Shown here in pieces: positions 34,501 to 44,700 of a DNA stretch of 64,000 nt. Every line of letters starts with the position of its first letter. Position 1 is the first letter of the stretch. The position numbers and the translations under genes were made by a program. The notes beneath the pieces were generated by a model that was not told the origin of the DNA, searched no databases, and saw only the letters and a program-made list of their open reading frames with translations. The stretch is from an uncultured Pelagibacteraceae bacterium (GTDB lineage Bacteria; Pseudomonadota; Alphaproteobacteria; Pelagibacterales; Pelagibacteraceae): positions 1 through 64,000 of the forward strand of contig CACMYE010000004.1 in NCBI GenBank assembly GCA_902617825.1, read 5' to 3'.

Positions 34501-36089
34501 GGGTTTGTTACTTGACTGAAGTTTTGTCTAAAAAAATGATATAGGGGTCTGTATCTGTCTGATAATACTGCTAGAGGAGTATCATCCCCCATCGATCCTA
34601 TAGCTTCTTTGGCATCCTCTGCCATTGGATGTAATATCAATTCTAAATCTTCTAGACTAATTCCAAATGCATATTGTCTTCTTCTTAATTCGTCTCCTGA
34701 ATAAGAATTTTTCTCATCAGAAATTGTTAATTTTTCATCTAAGTCAATAATTTGAGAATTAAAATGTTTGTACTCTTTTGCTAGATAATCTTTAATTTGC
34801 TTATTTTTAAAAACTTTTCCTTTTTCAATTCTAACACCAATAATTTCTCCTGGTCCTAATCTACCTTTAGAAAGTATTCTTTTTTCATTAAGTTCAATCA
34901 TGCCAGTCTCTGATCCTGCAAATAATAATTTATCTTTTGTAATTGCATATCTTAATGGTCGTAATCCATTCCTGTCATTAGCAGCAATTACCCATTCGTT
35001 ATCTGTCCCTGCAATAGCTGCTGGGCCGTCCCAAGGTTCCATTGTACTGTTTAAAAAATTAAATAATTTTTGGTGATCTTTAGGTAAAGTTTCATTTTTT
35101 TTTGACCACGCATCTGGAACCAACATTAACTTAGCTAGAGGTGCAGGCTGGCCAGAAATATTGAGCAATTCAAACACGTTATCTAGCGCAGCAGAATCTG
35201 AAGCACCTTGTTGAATTACTGGTTTTAAATTTTCTATATTTTCAAAAAGATTGCTATTCATTTCTTGTTCATGAACTTTCATCCAATTTTTATTTCCCCT
35301 GTATGTATTTATTTCACCATTATGAGCGATTGCCCTAAATGGTTGGGCTAAATTCCAACTTGGGGCCGTGTTCGTCGAAAATCTTTGATGAAAAATTGCA
35401 AATCTTGAAATAAATCTTTCATCTTTTAAATCTAAATAAAAATCTGAAATTGCCTCAGCTAAAAACATACCTTTGTAAATAATTGACTTAGAGCTTAATG
35501 AGCAAATGTAAAAATGATTTAAGGATTTTTTAAATGCCTCATTTTCTATTTTTCTTCTAGTTTCGTATATTTTTCTTTCTAAACCTTTATTTGTAAGTTC
35601 TGGATCATATGATTTAAACAAAACCTGAATGATCTCAGGCATAGTCTGTAGTGCCTTTTCACCTAATACGTTTGGATTAATTGGAACTTGTCTCCAGCCA
35701 TAAATACTAAAACCATTTTTTGTTAATTCACTCTCCACGATTGTTTTGCAGCTTTCTTGAGCTTCGTAATCATTTCTAGGTAAAAAAATCATACCTACGC
35801 CTATTTCAGAGTTATCATGGGTATGACCAGTCACCTCTATTTTTTCAATAAAAAAGTCTTTTGGAATTTCAACATGAATTCCTGCACCATCTCCTGTTTT
35901 TCCATCTGCGTCTACTGCACCTCTGTGCCAAACAGCTTTTAAAGCTTCAATACCGTACTCAACAACTTTACGAGATTTTTTACCTTCAGTGGATGCAATA
36001 ATTCCAACTCCACAAGCATCATGCTCCATATCGTCAGAGTACACATGATTTTGTTTTAATAATTTTTTATTCTTAATGTATTTTTTCAC
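31587..36089 (-). CDS. gltB: Glutamate synthase large subunit
   Basis: N-terminal amidotransferase MEHDACGVGIIAS; GASCSGEGGEDEKRF; ISGHNGGTGATPQTSVKY; QCHSNTCPVGVCTQD; C-terminal GXGXG repeats. Confidence 0.97.
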   Translation of the reverse strand: MKKYIKNKKLLKQNHVYSDDMEHDACGVGIIASTEGKKSRKVVEYGIEALKAVWHRGAVDADGKTGDGAGIHVEIPKDFFIEKIEVTGHTHDNSEIGVGMIFLPRNDYEAQESCKTIVESELTKNGFSIYGWRQVPINPNVLGEKALQTMPEIIQVLFKSYDPELTNKGLERKIYETRRKIENEAFKKSLNHFYICSLSSKSIIYKGMFLAEAISDFYLDLKDERFISRFAIFHQRFSTNTAPSWNLAQPFRAIAHNGEINTYRGNKNWMKVHEQEMNSNLFENIENLKPVIQQGASDSAALDNVFELLNISGQPAPLAKLMLVPDAWSKKNETLPKDHQKLFNFLNSTMEPWDGPAAIAGTDNEWVIAANDRNGLRPLRYAITKDKLLFAGSETGMIELNEKRILSKGRLGPGEIIGVRIEKGKVFKNKQIKDYLAKEYKHFNSQIIDLDEKLTISDEKNSYSGDELRRRQYAFGISLEDLELILHPMAEDAKEAIGSMGDDTPLAVLSDRYRPLYHFFRQNFSQVTNPPIDSLRENKVMSLKTRFGNLGNILNFENLTKQNIYVLNSPILSNSQFEKFINFFGKNSSLIDCTFSDNENLHESIKRIQKEAEIAVRQGVTQLILSDKELSSTKIPIPMLLAVGAINSFLIEKKLRGYVSINVQSGEAMDTHSFATLIGVGATTVNPYLAFDSLYQRHEKKLFGKFSFDECIERYIKSVNAGLLKIMSKMGISVLSSYRGGCNFETVGLSRTIVANYFPGVVSKISGIGLTGIEKKIREIHKEAFESSDTILPIGGIYRYRKNGETHQYQGKLIHLLQSAVGSNSYDAYKRYAEGIYNLPPINLRDLIDFRTKKLKGSIDISEVEPLANILKRFGSGSMSHGALSKEAHETLATGMNRIKGASCSGEGGEDEKRFKVLENGDSANSRVKQIASARFGVTVNYLNNCNEIEIKIAQGAKPGEGGQLPGFKITKEIARLRHSTPGVTLISPPPHHDIYSIEDLAQLIYDLKQINPKARIGVKLVASSGVGTIAAGVAKAKADIILISGHNGGTGATPQTSVKYVGIPWEMGLTEANQVLTLNNLRHKVTLRTDGGIKTGRDVVIAAMMGAEEYGVATTALVAMGCIMVRQCHSNTCPVGVCTQDEKLREKFTGTPEKIVNLFTFIGTEVREILAKLGFKSLNDIIGRTDLLRQVSKGSPNLDDLDLNPLFVQADNGNNKRYCDFPAINSVPDTLDQKIWPEIEKSLDSSEKIEKVYPIQNTHRAVGTRISHHLYKKYGYEKLNDDFLILNFKGSAGQSFGAFSSKGLKLVLKGDANDYVGKGLSGATISIRLPEESNLVSNENTILGNTVLYGATSGKLFAAGQAGERFAVRNSGATTVIEGCDSNGCEYMTGGMVVILGEVGDNFAAGMTGGMAFIYDKSHQFTKKVNPDSVVWQTVETDYWKEILKNLISEHSKETGSEFSKNIIKNYDKELINFVQVCPKEMLDKLDNPITLKGIKKVS

Positions 36090-37528
36090 TAAGCTACTTT
36101 TCTTTCTTTTAAAGACTTACTCTCTAAATAATTTTTAATAGAAGTTGCAGCATCTCTTCCATCTTTAATCGCCCAAACTACTAAAGAAGCACCTCTAATT
36201 ATATCTCCAGCAGCAAATACACCTTTAATATTTGTCTCCATTGTATCAAAATCAGCTTTAATTGTTCCCCATTTTGTTACTTGTAACTCATTTGCTTCAA
36301 ACATTTTTGGTAAATCTTCAGGCTCAAAGCCCAAAGCCTTTATAACCATATCGGCGTTAATTTCATAACTTGAACCTTCCTGAACCTGTGGTTTCCTTCT
36401 TCCACTTTCATCAGGATCACCAAGTTTGATTTGATCTACAACTAATTTTTCAATTTTATTTGTACCTTTAAATTCTTTTGGGCTTGATAGCCAAACAAAT
36501 TGAACTCCTTCTTCTTCGGCATTAGCAACCTCTCTAGCTGAACCAGGCATATTTTCTTTATCCCTTCTATACAAACATTTTACAGATTTTGCTTTTTGTC
36601 TGATAGAGGTCCTTACACAATCCATAGCAGTATCACCACCTCCAATTACGACAACATCTTTACCTTCAGCGTTTAAAATTCCTTTGTCAAATAATTCAAC
36701 TTCATCACCTAAACCTTTTTTATTTGATGCAGTTAAAAAATCCATTGCTGGAAAAATATTATCTAAATCATTTCCTTTTAGCTCAACTTCTCTTGCTTTA
36801 TAAACTCCAGTTGCAATCAAAATTGCATCGTGCTTTTTACGTAATTGATCTAAAGTTGCATCCTTACCAACTTCAAAATTTTGAACAAAATCTATTCCTC
36901 CATCTTTTAAAAGTTTTGTTCTTCTTTCAACAATTTCTTTTTCTAATTTAAAATTTGGAATTCCATATATTAACAAACCACCTGCTCGATCGTATCGATC
37001 ATAAACAGTGACCTTATATCCACTTTTTCTTAATTGCTCTGCAGCTGCTAATCCTGCTGGACCTGCTCCAATAATGCCTACACTTTGATTTTTTTCTTGG
37101 TTAACTTGAATTGGTTTCACCCAGCCCTGTACCCATGCATTATCAGTAATATATTTTTCTACTGAACCAATGGTTACAGTTCCATGGCCAGATTGTTCAA
37201 TGACACAATTTCCTTCACACAGTCTGTCTTGAGGACATATTCTCCCACAAACTTCAGGCATATTATTTGTACTTTGAGACAGCTCATAAGCTTCTTTAAG
37301 TCTTCCTTCAGCAGTAAGCTTTAGCCAATCAGGTATATTGTTGCTTAAAGGACAATGAACTTGACAAAAAGGAACTCCACATTGTGAGCATCTGCTAGAT
37401 TGCTCTTTAGCTTTTTGATTTATATAATCGTCGTAAATCTCGTTAAAATCCTGTTTTCTAGACCCAACTTCCCTTTTAGGTGGTGTTTGTTGACCTATTT
37501 TTACAAATTTTAACATTTTATCAGGCAT
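36089..37528 (-). CDS. gltD: Glutamate synthase small subunit
   Basis: CSQCGVPFCQVHCPLSNNIPDW, CGRICPQDRLCEGNC, VGIIGAGPAGLAAAEQLRKSGY, VVVIGGGDTAMDCVRT. Confidence 0.97.
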   Translation of the reverse strand: MPDKMLKFVKIGQQTPPKREVGSRKQDFNEIYDDYINQKAKEQSSRCSQCGVPFCQVHCPLSNNIPDWLKLTAEGRLKEAYELSQSTNNMPEVCGRICPQDRLCEGNCVIEQSGHGTVTIGSVEKYITDNAWVQGWVKPIQVNQEKNQSVGIIGAGPAGLAAAEQLRKSGYKVTVYDRYDRAGGLLIYGIPNFKLEKEIVERRTKLLKDGGIDFVQNFEVGKDATLDQLRKKHDAILIATGVYKAREVELKGNDLDNIFPAMDFLTASNKKGLGDEVELFDKGILNAEGKDVVVIGGGDTAMDCVRTSIRQKAKSVKCLYRRDKENMPGSAREVANAEEEGVQFVWLSSPKEFKGTNKIEKLVVDQIKLGDPDESGRRKPQVQEGSSYEINADMVIKALGFEPEDLPKMFEANELQVTKWGTIKADFDTMETNIKGVFAAGDIIRGASLVVWAIKDGRDAATSIKNYLESKSLKERKVA

Positions 37529-37576
37529 AATAATTTTATTTTTTTTGGCACGTTATATTATGATTTTATTAAATAA

Positions 37577-37605
37577 AGTATAAAATAGGTCATAAATTAT
37601 GACCT
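37577..37605 (-). promoter_or_regulatory. Putative gltD promoter with palindromic operator-like element
   Basis: Perfect inverted repeat AGGTCATA-AAT-TATGACCT (37587..37605) directly upstream of a minus-strand TATACT -10-like hexamer (37577..37582). Confidence 0.45.
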
Positions 37606-37712
37606 TAATTTGATGACTCCTTAGGAATCTAAACAACTTTCTAATAAATGCATACCTAATATGATCAAATCGAATTGTTTTAAATCGATATTTTATAAGT
37701 TACGAAGAAGCG

Positions 37713-38477
37713 ATGTTTCAAAATATAATAGAAGTATTAATCCTTTCAGTAATTCAAGGTGTATCAGAGTTCTTGCCAGTAAGTTCGTCAGCACACTTAA
37801 TTCTGGTTTCAAGCTTATATGAGTTTAAATCTAATTCATTGTTAATAGATATTAGTCTTCATTTAGGATCTTTGTTAGCAATAATTTATTTTTTCAGAGA
37901 AGAATTATTAGATGTTAATAATAATAAAAAATTATTAAGCTTAATTGCTCTTGGTTCTATTCCATTAATAATTGTTGGATATATTTTATACTCTACAAAT
38001 TTTATTTATGCTCTAAGAGATATAAAAGTAATTGCATGGACTACTCTTGTATTTGCAGTAGTTTTATATATAGCAGACAAAAATAGATTTGATAAGAAAA
38101 TTTCAACTAATTTAAATATTCAAACAATATTCTTTATAGGTTTTTTTCAAATTTTATCACTTGTACCAGGTGTAAGTAGAGCAGGTATTACTATTACTGC
38201 AGCTAGGATTTTAAAATTTAATAGAGTAGACTCCAGTAAAATATCTTTTTTACTTTCTATACCTGCACTTAGCGGAGCAAGCTTTTTAGGTTTGAAAGAT
38301 ATTGTAAATCAACCTATTGAATTAAATTACTTGGTGTTCATTGCAATATTTTCGTCTTTTATATTGTCTTTTATGACAGTCAAATTTTTTTTAATTTATA
38401 TAAATAAATTTTCTATGAATGCTTTTGTAATTTATAGAATACTAATTGCTATAATTTTATTTCTTATTATATATTAG
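37713..38477 (+). CDS. uppP: Undecaprenyl-diphosphatase (BacA/UppP)
   Basis: SVIQGVSEFLPVSSSAHL, LVPGVSRAGITITAARIL. Confidence 0.95.
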   Translation: MFQNIIEVLILSVIQGVSEFLPVSSSAHLILVSSLYEFKSNSLLIDISLHLGSLLAIIYFFREELLDVNNNKKLLSLIALGSIPLIIVGYILYSTNFIYALRDIKVIAWTTLVFAVVLYIADKNRFDKKISTNLNIQTIFFIGFFQILSLVPGVSRAGITITAARILKFNRVDSSKISFLLSIPALSGASFLGLKDIVNQPIELNYLVFIAIFSSFILSFMTVKFFLIYINKFSMNAFVIYRILIAIILFLIIY

Positions 38478-39360
38478 TTTTTTTTATGCTAGGAGCTAAT
38501 TGTGAAAATATGACAGCAATTAAAATTAATACACAGCCTATTATATTGTTAATGTTTAATATCTGATCTAAAATAATCCAAGCAGCCACTACAGCAAAAA
38601 CACCTTCTAAGGAATATATAATTGCTGCTGGTGCCTCCTCTATATTTTTTTGTGCAAACATTTGAAGCGTAAAAGCTAAACCCCCAGATAAAACACCAGC
38701 GTATATTATTGAGGAAGTTTCAAGAAGAATATCTGAAATTATAATTTCTTCAAAAGCATAAGCTGCTAGAGATGATAATGTTGCTACTAAAAATCCCTGA
38801 AGAGCCGCATAGAATATTGGAATATCAAAAGTTTCCATAAATTTTCCAGCAAAAATTATGTGAAGTGCCCAAAATAATGAACATAAAATAACTAAAGCAT
38901 CACCTTTCATAATTTCTGAGTCAGAAAAGTTACTTAATAAATAAACACCATATATACAAAGACCTATTGAAGGCCAAATACTCCAATGGACTTTTTGTGA
39001 ATAAATAAAAAATAATAATATGGGTACTAATGGAACATAAAAAACAGTAAAAAAAGCAGCATTAGCAACATTTGTGTATTGAAGAGATGCTTGTTGTAAA
39101 GATGTCCCTAAAAATAAAGATACACCCATTATTATTAAATATTTAAAAAATTTTCCCCTATTGTTGTCTATCTCAACTATTATTTTTTTTTTTTCATAAA
39201 ATACTGCGAAAGGGAGAATTGTAATAAAACCGACCCAAAAACGTGCAGAATTAAAAGTTAGAGGTCCAATGTTATCCATACCTGTGTCTTGAGCAATGAA
39301 TGCTGTGCCCCATATAAAAGTAGTTACGATTGCACAAATAATCGAAAATGATTTTGTCAT
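38467..39360 (-). CDS. EamA/DMT-family transporter
   Basis: Multi-TM protein with duplicated EamA pattern (WGTAFIAQDTG..., SLEGVFAVVAAWIILDQILNINNIIGCVLILIAV). Confidence 0.88.
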   Translation of the reverse strand: MTKSFSIICAIVTTFIWGTAFIAQDTGMDNIGPLTFNSARFWVGFITILPFAVFYEKKKIIVEIDNNRGKFFKYLIIMGVSLFLGTSLQQASLQYTNVANAAFFTVFYVPLVPILLFFIYSQKVHWSIWPSIGLCIYGVYLLSNFSDSEIMKGDALVILCSLFWALHIIFAGKFMETFDIPIFYAALQGFLVATLSSLAAYAFEEIIISDILLETSSIIYAGVLSGGLAFTLQMFAQKNIEEAPAAIIYSLEGVFAVVAAWIILDQILNINNIIGCVLILIAVIFSQLAPSIKKTNI

Positions 39361-39367
39361 ATATTTT

Positions 39368-40462
39368 TTAATTTATACCATTAACTCTACATGCACTCAC
39401 AAAGTCTTCCATGTTGATATAACAACCAGCCATCTTTCGTTTTCCAAAAAATGAGCCTCTTCCATGTAAAATCCTCCAATTATTGAAAATTAATAATTGT
39501 CCAGGTTTTAAAATATGTCTCCATTGAAATTCAGATTTATTTACTAGATTGTCAAATTTTTTAATTGCTTCGTAAAATCTATGTGTTTGTAATTCATTTA
39601 ATCTAAATTCTGTTCGATCATAATTGTTAAAACTTACTTGAATTAACTCATTGTTATCTAATTTAAAAATAGGTCTTTTAGCCTCTAGGATTACTCCATC
39701 ACCAGTATATTTTCCAGGAACTTGAATGCTTGAAAGTAAATTAAATAATTCTTTATCCTTTTTTTTTATAGTTTGTGCTATTTTAAAACCATCTACTAAT
39801 ATTGACTCCCCTCCTTTTGCTTTGTAATCACAACACAATAGTAATTGCAATCCTGGTGCATCATAGCTGTATGTTGCATCTGTATGCGGTTTAAGTTCCT
39901 CTTGTGTATAAGCACTATCTGCCATATCCTGATTTGATTCAAACTCCCAAAGACCTCCAAAAATAGATTGCCTTACATATCCAATTTTATTTGCAATTAT
40001 TTCAACCGCTTCAAGTTTAGTTTCACAATTATTAATTACGCAAAATCCAAATTTATATATTTTTTTTAAAAAAATTTTAAACCCAATGTCTTTTATTATA
40101 TCTTGATAACTTAAGAATATATCCTCCTTAATTTGATGCTTTTTCCATAAACTAAGCTTAAATTGTTTATTATTATTTTTTAATACATGCTTAAAAAGAT
40201 ATTTTGACGAATAAGTCACTGCGCTTATCGAGTCTGGCCACAAAATTTCTACATTTTGTCCTTCGTTTTTCAATTTTACTTGCTTAATTTTTATATCTAA
40301 ATCTAAAGAAGCTGTATTTGTTTTTCTTTGATTGCTTCTTCTATCCCAATTTTTTTCATCTTTTGCATGATCTCTTAACCAAATATTTGGATAATTTTCT
40401 AAAGTACCATCCTTAAACTTTACACTTAAGCTATTTGTTAAAATTTTAACACTTTTAATCAT
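39368..40462 (-). CDS. TauD-type Fe(II)/2-oxoglutarate dioxygenase, trimethyllysine/gamma-butyrobetaine dioxygenase-like
   Basis: N-terminal DUF971-like segment (LTNSLSVKFKDGTLENYPNIWLRDHA); HTDATYSYDAPGLQLLLC; GGESILVDGF; IFNNWRILHGRGSFFGKRKMAGCYINMEDF. Confidence 0.85.
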   Translation of the reverse strand: MIKSVKILTNSLSVKFKDGTLENYPNIWLRDHAKDEKNWDRRSNQRKTNTASLDLDIKIKQVKLKNEGQNVEILWPDSISAVTYSSKYLFKHVLKNNNKQFKLSLWKKHQIKEDIFLSYQDIIKDIGFKIFLKKIYKFGFCVINNCETKLEAVEIIANKIGYVRQSIFGGLWEFESNQDMADSAYTQEELKPHTDATYSYDAPGLQLLLCCDYKAKGGESILVDGFKIAQTIKKKDKELFNLLSSIQVPGKYTGDGVILEAKRPIFKLDNNELIQVSFNNYDRTEFRLNELQTHRFYEAIKKFDNLVNKSEFQWRHILKPGQLLIFNNWRILHGRGSFFGKRKMAGCYINMEDFVSACRVNGIN

Positions 40463-40492
40463 TGCCTATCTGTAAATAAGTTTTTTGTAAAA

Positions 40493-41749
40493 TTATACTG
40501 CTAATTTGTAGGCAAAATTTTTCCCAAGATTTTCTTTTAAATCATTATTAAATCTAGCTGCTTCGGCACCATCTATAATTCTGTGATCATAAGATAGGGA
40601 AATTGGCAACATTGTTCTTATTTGAAATTTTCCATTAATATAGACATGTTTCTTTTCTGATCTTCCAATCCCTAAAATAGCTACTTCAGGATAATTTATT
40701 ATTGGAGTAAAAAAAGAGCCACCAATTCCTCCTAGACTTGTAATGGTCATCGATCCACCAAATAATTCTTTCTTATCTATTTTTAGGTTTCTACAAAGTT
40801 CGCTAACTTTTCTCAGTTCTTTGCTAATTAATAAAATTTTTTTATTATTTGCATCTCTTATTTTTGGAACCATTAGTCCATTTGGAGTATCAACAGCAAT
40901 TCCAATATGATAATATTTTTTTAAAGTCATTTTTCCACTTTCAATTTCATCTATTGAAGAATTAAAACTTGGAAACTTTTTTAAAGAAGCCACTACTGCT
41001 TTTACAATAAATGCCAAAGGAGTAATTTTTATTTTTTCACCAGTATAAATATCTTTCAATGAACTTCTAAAACTTTCTATTTCAGTTATATCTGCCTCAT
41101 CATGATTAGTTACATGAGGAATAGTTGTCCAAGAATTTGTAAGATAGGTTGAGGCTAATTTCTTTACTCTTGGTATATCTTTAATCTCAACTTTTCCAAA
41201 ATCTGCATGCTCATACTCATTTTTTATTTTACGTGGTTTGATTTCTTTTACTTCATTATTATTTACTGATTTTGAAGAAACAAATTTTTTAATATCATCC
41301 TCTATTACTCTTCCATCTTTTTCACTACCTACCACTTGGTTGATATTAACACCTAGCTCCCTAGCAAATTTTCTAGCTTTTGGACTTGCAGAAGAAATAC
41401 CTGTAACTTTATTTTGGGTTATAGAAATTTGTTCTGATGATTGCTTTGGTTCTATTATTGTTTCAGTTTGTTTTTCAATTTTTTCCTCTTCTTTAAGTTC
41501 GTTTTTATTTGATGTAAGTTCTAATATTAAAATCAAATTACCCTCCGAAACCTTATCTCCAACTTTTAACTTTAAAGATTTAACTTTCCCTTGATAATTT
41601 GATGGAATTTCAACGCTAGATTTATCACTTTCAATTGTTATTAAAGGATCATTTTTATTAATTGACTGGCCTTCGCTAACTAAAATTTCAATTACTTCAA
41701 CGTCTTTAAATTCTCCTATATTCGGAACTTTAATATCAACCTCTGACAT
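40493..41749 (-). CDS. aceF: Pyruvate dehydrogenase E2 (dihydrolipoamide acetyltransferase)
   Basis: N-terminal lipoyl domain (TIESDKSSVEIPS), E3-binding domain (SPKARKFARELGVNINQVVGSEKDGRVIEDDI), catalytic SLSYDHRIIDGAEAARF. Confidence 0.93.
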   Translation of the reverse strand: MSEVDIKVPNIGEFKDVEVIEILVSEGQSINKNDPLITIESDKSSVEIPSNYQGKVKSLKLKVGDKVSEGNLILILELTSNKNELKEEEKIEKQTETIIEPKQSSEQISITQNKVTGISSASPKARKFARELGVNINQVVGSEKDGRVIEDDIKKFVSSKSVNNNEVKEIKPRKIKNEYEHADFGKVEIKDIPRVKKLASTYLTNSWTTIPHVTNHDEADITEIESFRSSLKDIYTGEKIKITPLAFIVKAVVASLKKFPSFNSSIDEIESGKMTLKKYYHIGIAVDTPNGLMVPKIRDANNKKILLISKELRKVSELCRNLKIDKKELFGGSMTITSLGGIGGSFFTPIINYPEVAILGIGRSEKKHVYINGKFQIRTMLPISLSYDHRIIDGAEAARFNNDLKENLGKNFAYKLAV

Positions 41750-41752
41750 TTT

Positions 41753-44700
41753 TTACAATTTTGTAGGCATAGGTTTGTTGCTATCAATATTGTATTTTTT
41801 TATTGCCTCTTTAGCATATTTTGAGGCTATAAGTTGCTCTCTAGATAGTATGCTCAAACCATATACAACTAGATGTTCTCTATCAACTTCAAAAAATTTT
41901 CTTAAATTCTTTCTTGTATCACTTCTTCCAAAACCGTCAGCCCCTAAAGAATAAAAGCTCTTATCAGTATACGGTCTAATTTGATCTGAATTCATTCGCA
42001 TATAATCTGATGCAGCCATTATTGGGCCCTCTGTTTTACTCAAACACTCATCCACATAAGATATTTTTTTTTCTTTATCTGGATTTAATAGATTATATCT
42101 CTCTACCTCCATTCCGTCTTTTCTAAGTTCATTGAAACTTGTTACACTCCAAATATCACTATCAATTTGATAATCTTTTTGCAAAATTTCAGCAGCAGAA
42201 ATCATTTCTCTTAAAATTGTTCCTGAGCCTAAAAGCTGTATTTTTATTTTTTTATATTTATTAAATTCTTTAATTTTATACATCCCTTTTAAAATGCCCT
42301 CTTCAGTATTTTTGTCTTTGGGAATTGCAGGATGAGAATAGTTTTCATTCATTGTTGTGATATAGTAGAAAACATTTTCTCTTTTCTCATGCATTCTTCT
42401 TAAACCTTCTCTAAAAATAACAGCTAATTCATAATGAAATGTAGGATCGTAACTAACACAGTTTGGGATTGTTGAAGCTATCAAATGGCTATGCCCATCC
42501 TGATGTTGTAAACCCTCTCCTGCTAATGTTGTTCTTCCTGCTGTTGCTCCAATCAGAAAACCTCTAGCTTGACTGTCACCTGCTGCCCAAGCAAAGTCTC
42601 CTATTCTTTGAAATCCAAACATAGAATAAAATGTATAGATGGGTATCATCTCAATATCATGATTTGTGTAAGCTGTTCCAGCAGCTATCCATGACGACAT
42701 CGCACCTGCTTCATTTATGCCTTCCTCCAAAACTTGTCCACTTTTTTCTTCCCTATAAGAAGTTAACTGTGCGGCATCTTCAGGCTCATATTTTTGTCCT
42801 TCATGAGCATAAATTCCGATTTTTTGAAAAAATCCTTCCATACCAAATGTTCTTGCTTCGTCAGGAATAATTGGAACTAGTCTAGGTGAAATATTTTTAT
42901 CCCTTAATAAACTAGTTAACATTCTTACTAGTGCCATTGTAGTAGACATTTCTTTTTCCCCTGTTGAAACTTTCATAAATTCAAAAATATCTTTTGATGG
43001 TGCTTTAATAGGTTTTGCAAAGGTTGACCTCTCTGGCAAATATCCTCCTAATTTGAGTCTTCTTTCTTTTATGTATCTAATCTCAGGGGATTTTTCGTCA
43101 GGTCTAAAGTATTCAATATTTCTAACTTGTTCGTCTGTTAGAGGAACATCAAAACGATCTCTATAATACATAAGGTCCTCTACATCTAATTTTTTGGTTT
43201 GATGCGTAGTGTTTACACTTTCACCTGTTTTCCCCATTCCATATCCTTTAATTGTTTTTGCAATTATCACTGTTGGACTTCCTTGATTTTTGGTTGCCTT
43301 ATCATACGCTGCATAAACTTTATGTGGATCATGACCTCCTCGATTTAATCTCCAGATATCTTTATCTGACATATTAGAAACCAATTCTAGAGTATCAGGA
43401 TGTTTTCCAAAAAACTTTTCTCTTACAAAAGCGCCATCTCTTGCTTTAATAGCCTGGTATTCACCATCTACAGTTTCGTTCATGATTTTTACTAATTGAC
43501 CAGTTTTATCATTAGCTATCAATGAGTCCCAATAAGAACCCCAAATAACTTTTATTACATTCCATCCAGATCCTCTGAAGCTTCCTTCAAGTTCTTGAAT
43601 AATTTTTCCATTTCCTCTTACTGGGCCATCAAGTCTTTGGAGGTTGCAATTAATTACAAATATTAAATTATCTAATTTTTCTCTCGCAGCTAAGCCGATT
43701 GCTCCCATAGACTCTGGCTCATCCATTTCACCATCTCCTAAAAAAGCCCATACCTTTCGTCCTTCATCTTTAATTAATCCTCTATTGATTAAATATTTCA
43801 TGTATCTTGCTTGATAAATTGCAAGCATTGGTCCTAATCCCATCGAAACAGTTGGAAACTGCCAAAAATTTGGCATCAACCAAGGGTGAGGGTATGACGA
43901 TAATCCTCCAGGTTTTACTTCCTGTCTAAAACTATCTAATTGTTTCCCACTTAATCTACCCTCTAAAAATGCTCTTGCATACATTCCAGGTGCACTATGA
44001 CCTTGAAAATAAACTAAATCGCCTCCAAATTTATTATTTTTTGCTCTCCAAAAATGATTCATTCCAACATCGTATAAAGTAGCAGCTGATGCAAAGGTTC
44101 CAATGTGTCCACCTAATTCGGGAAACTTTTTGTTAGCTCTAACTACCATTGCAGCTGCATTCCATCTTATTAGAGATCTTATTTTTCTTTCAATGTTTTG
44201 ATCTCCATTTGATTTTACTTCAGCCTCAGGAGGAATAGTATTTATATAAGGTGTATTTTGCGTATAAGGAATATTTGCTCCTTCACGATAGGCCTTATTA
44301 ATTAATTCCTTAATTAAAAAATGAGCTCTTTGATTTCCATCTTTTGTAATTACAGAAGATAAAGATTCTAGCCAATCTTGAGTTTCTAGAGGATCTATAT
44401 CTAATCCATTTGTAACTTGAATTATAGATGGTTTATTTTCTTTAACTGGCTCTGGAACATCTGCCTGCTCCTCTTTATTTGTAGCTATAGTTTCTTCAGC
44501 TTGTTTAATTATATTTTCTGTATCTTTAGGAAGATTACTTTCTGGAAAACTTTTTTTTGAATGGGTCAAACTTAAAAGTAAGTCACCTTTTGAAACTTTA
44601 TCACCTACTTTGACATTAATAGTATCAATCTTTCCTGATGTAGTTGAGGGTATTTCAACACTAGATTTATCACTTTCAATTGTAACTATTGGATCATTTT

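Noticed and set aside
41238-41594. 118-aa plus-strand ORF
   Set aside because: Antisense to aceF (linker and lipoyl region); composition artefact.
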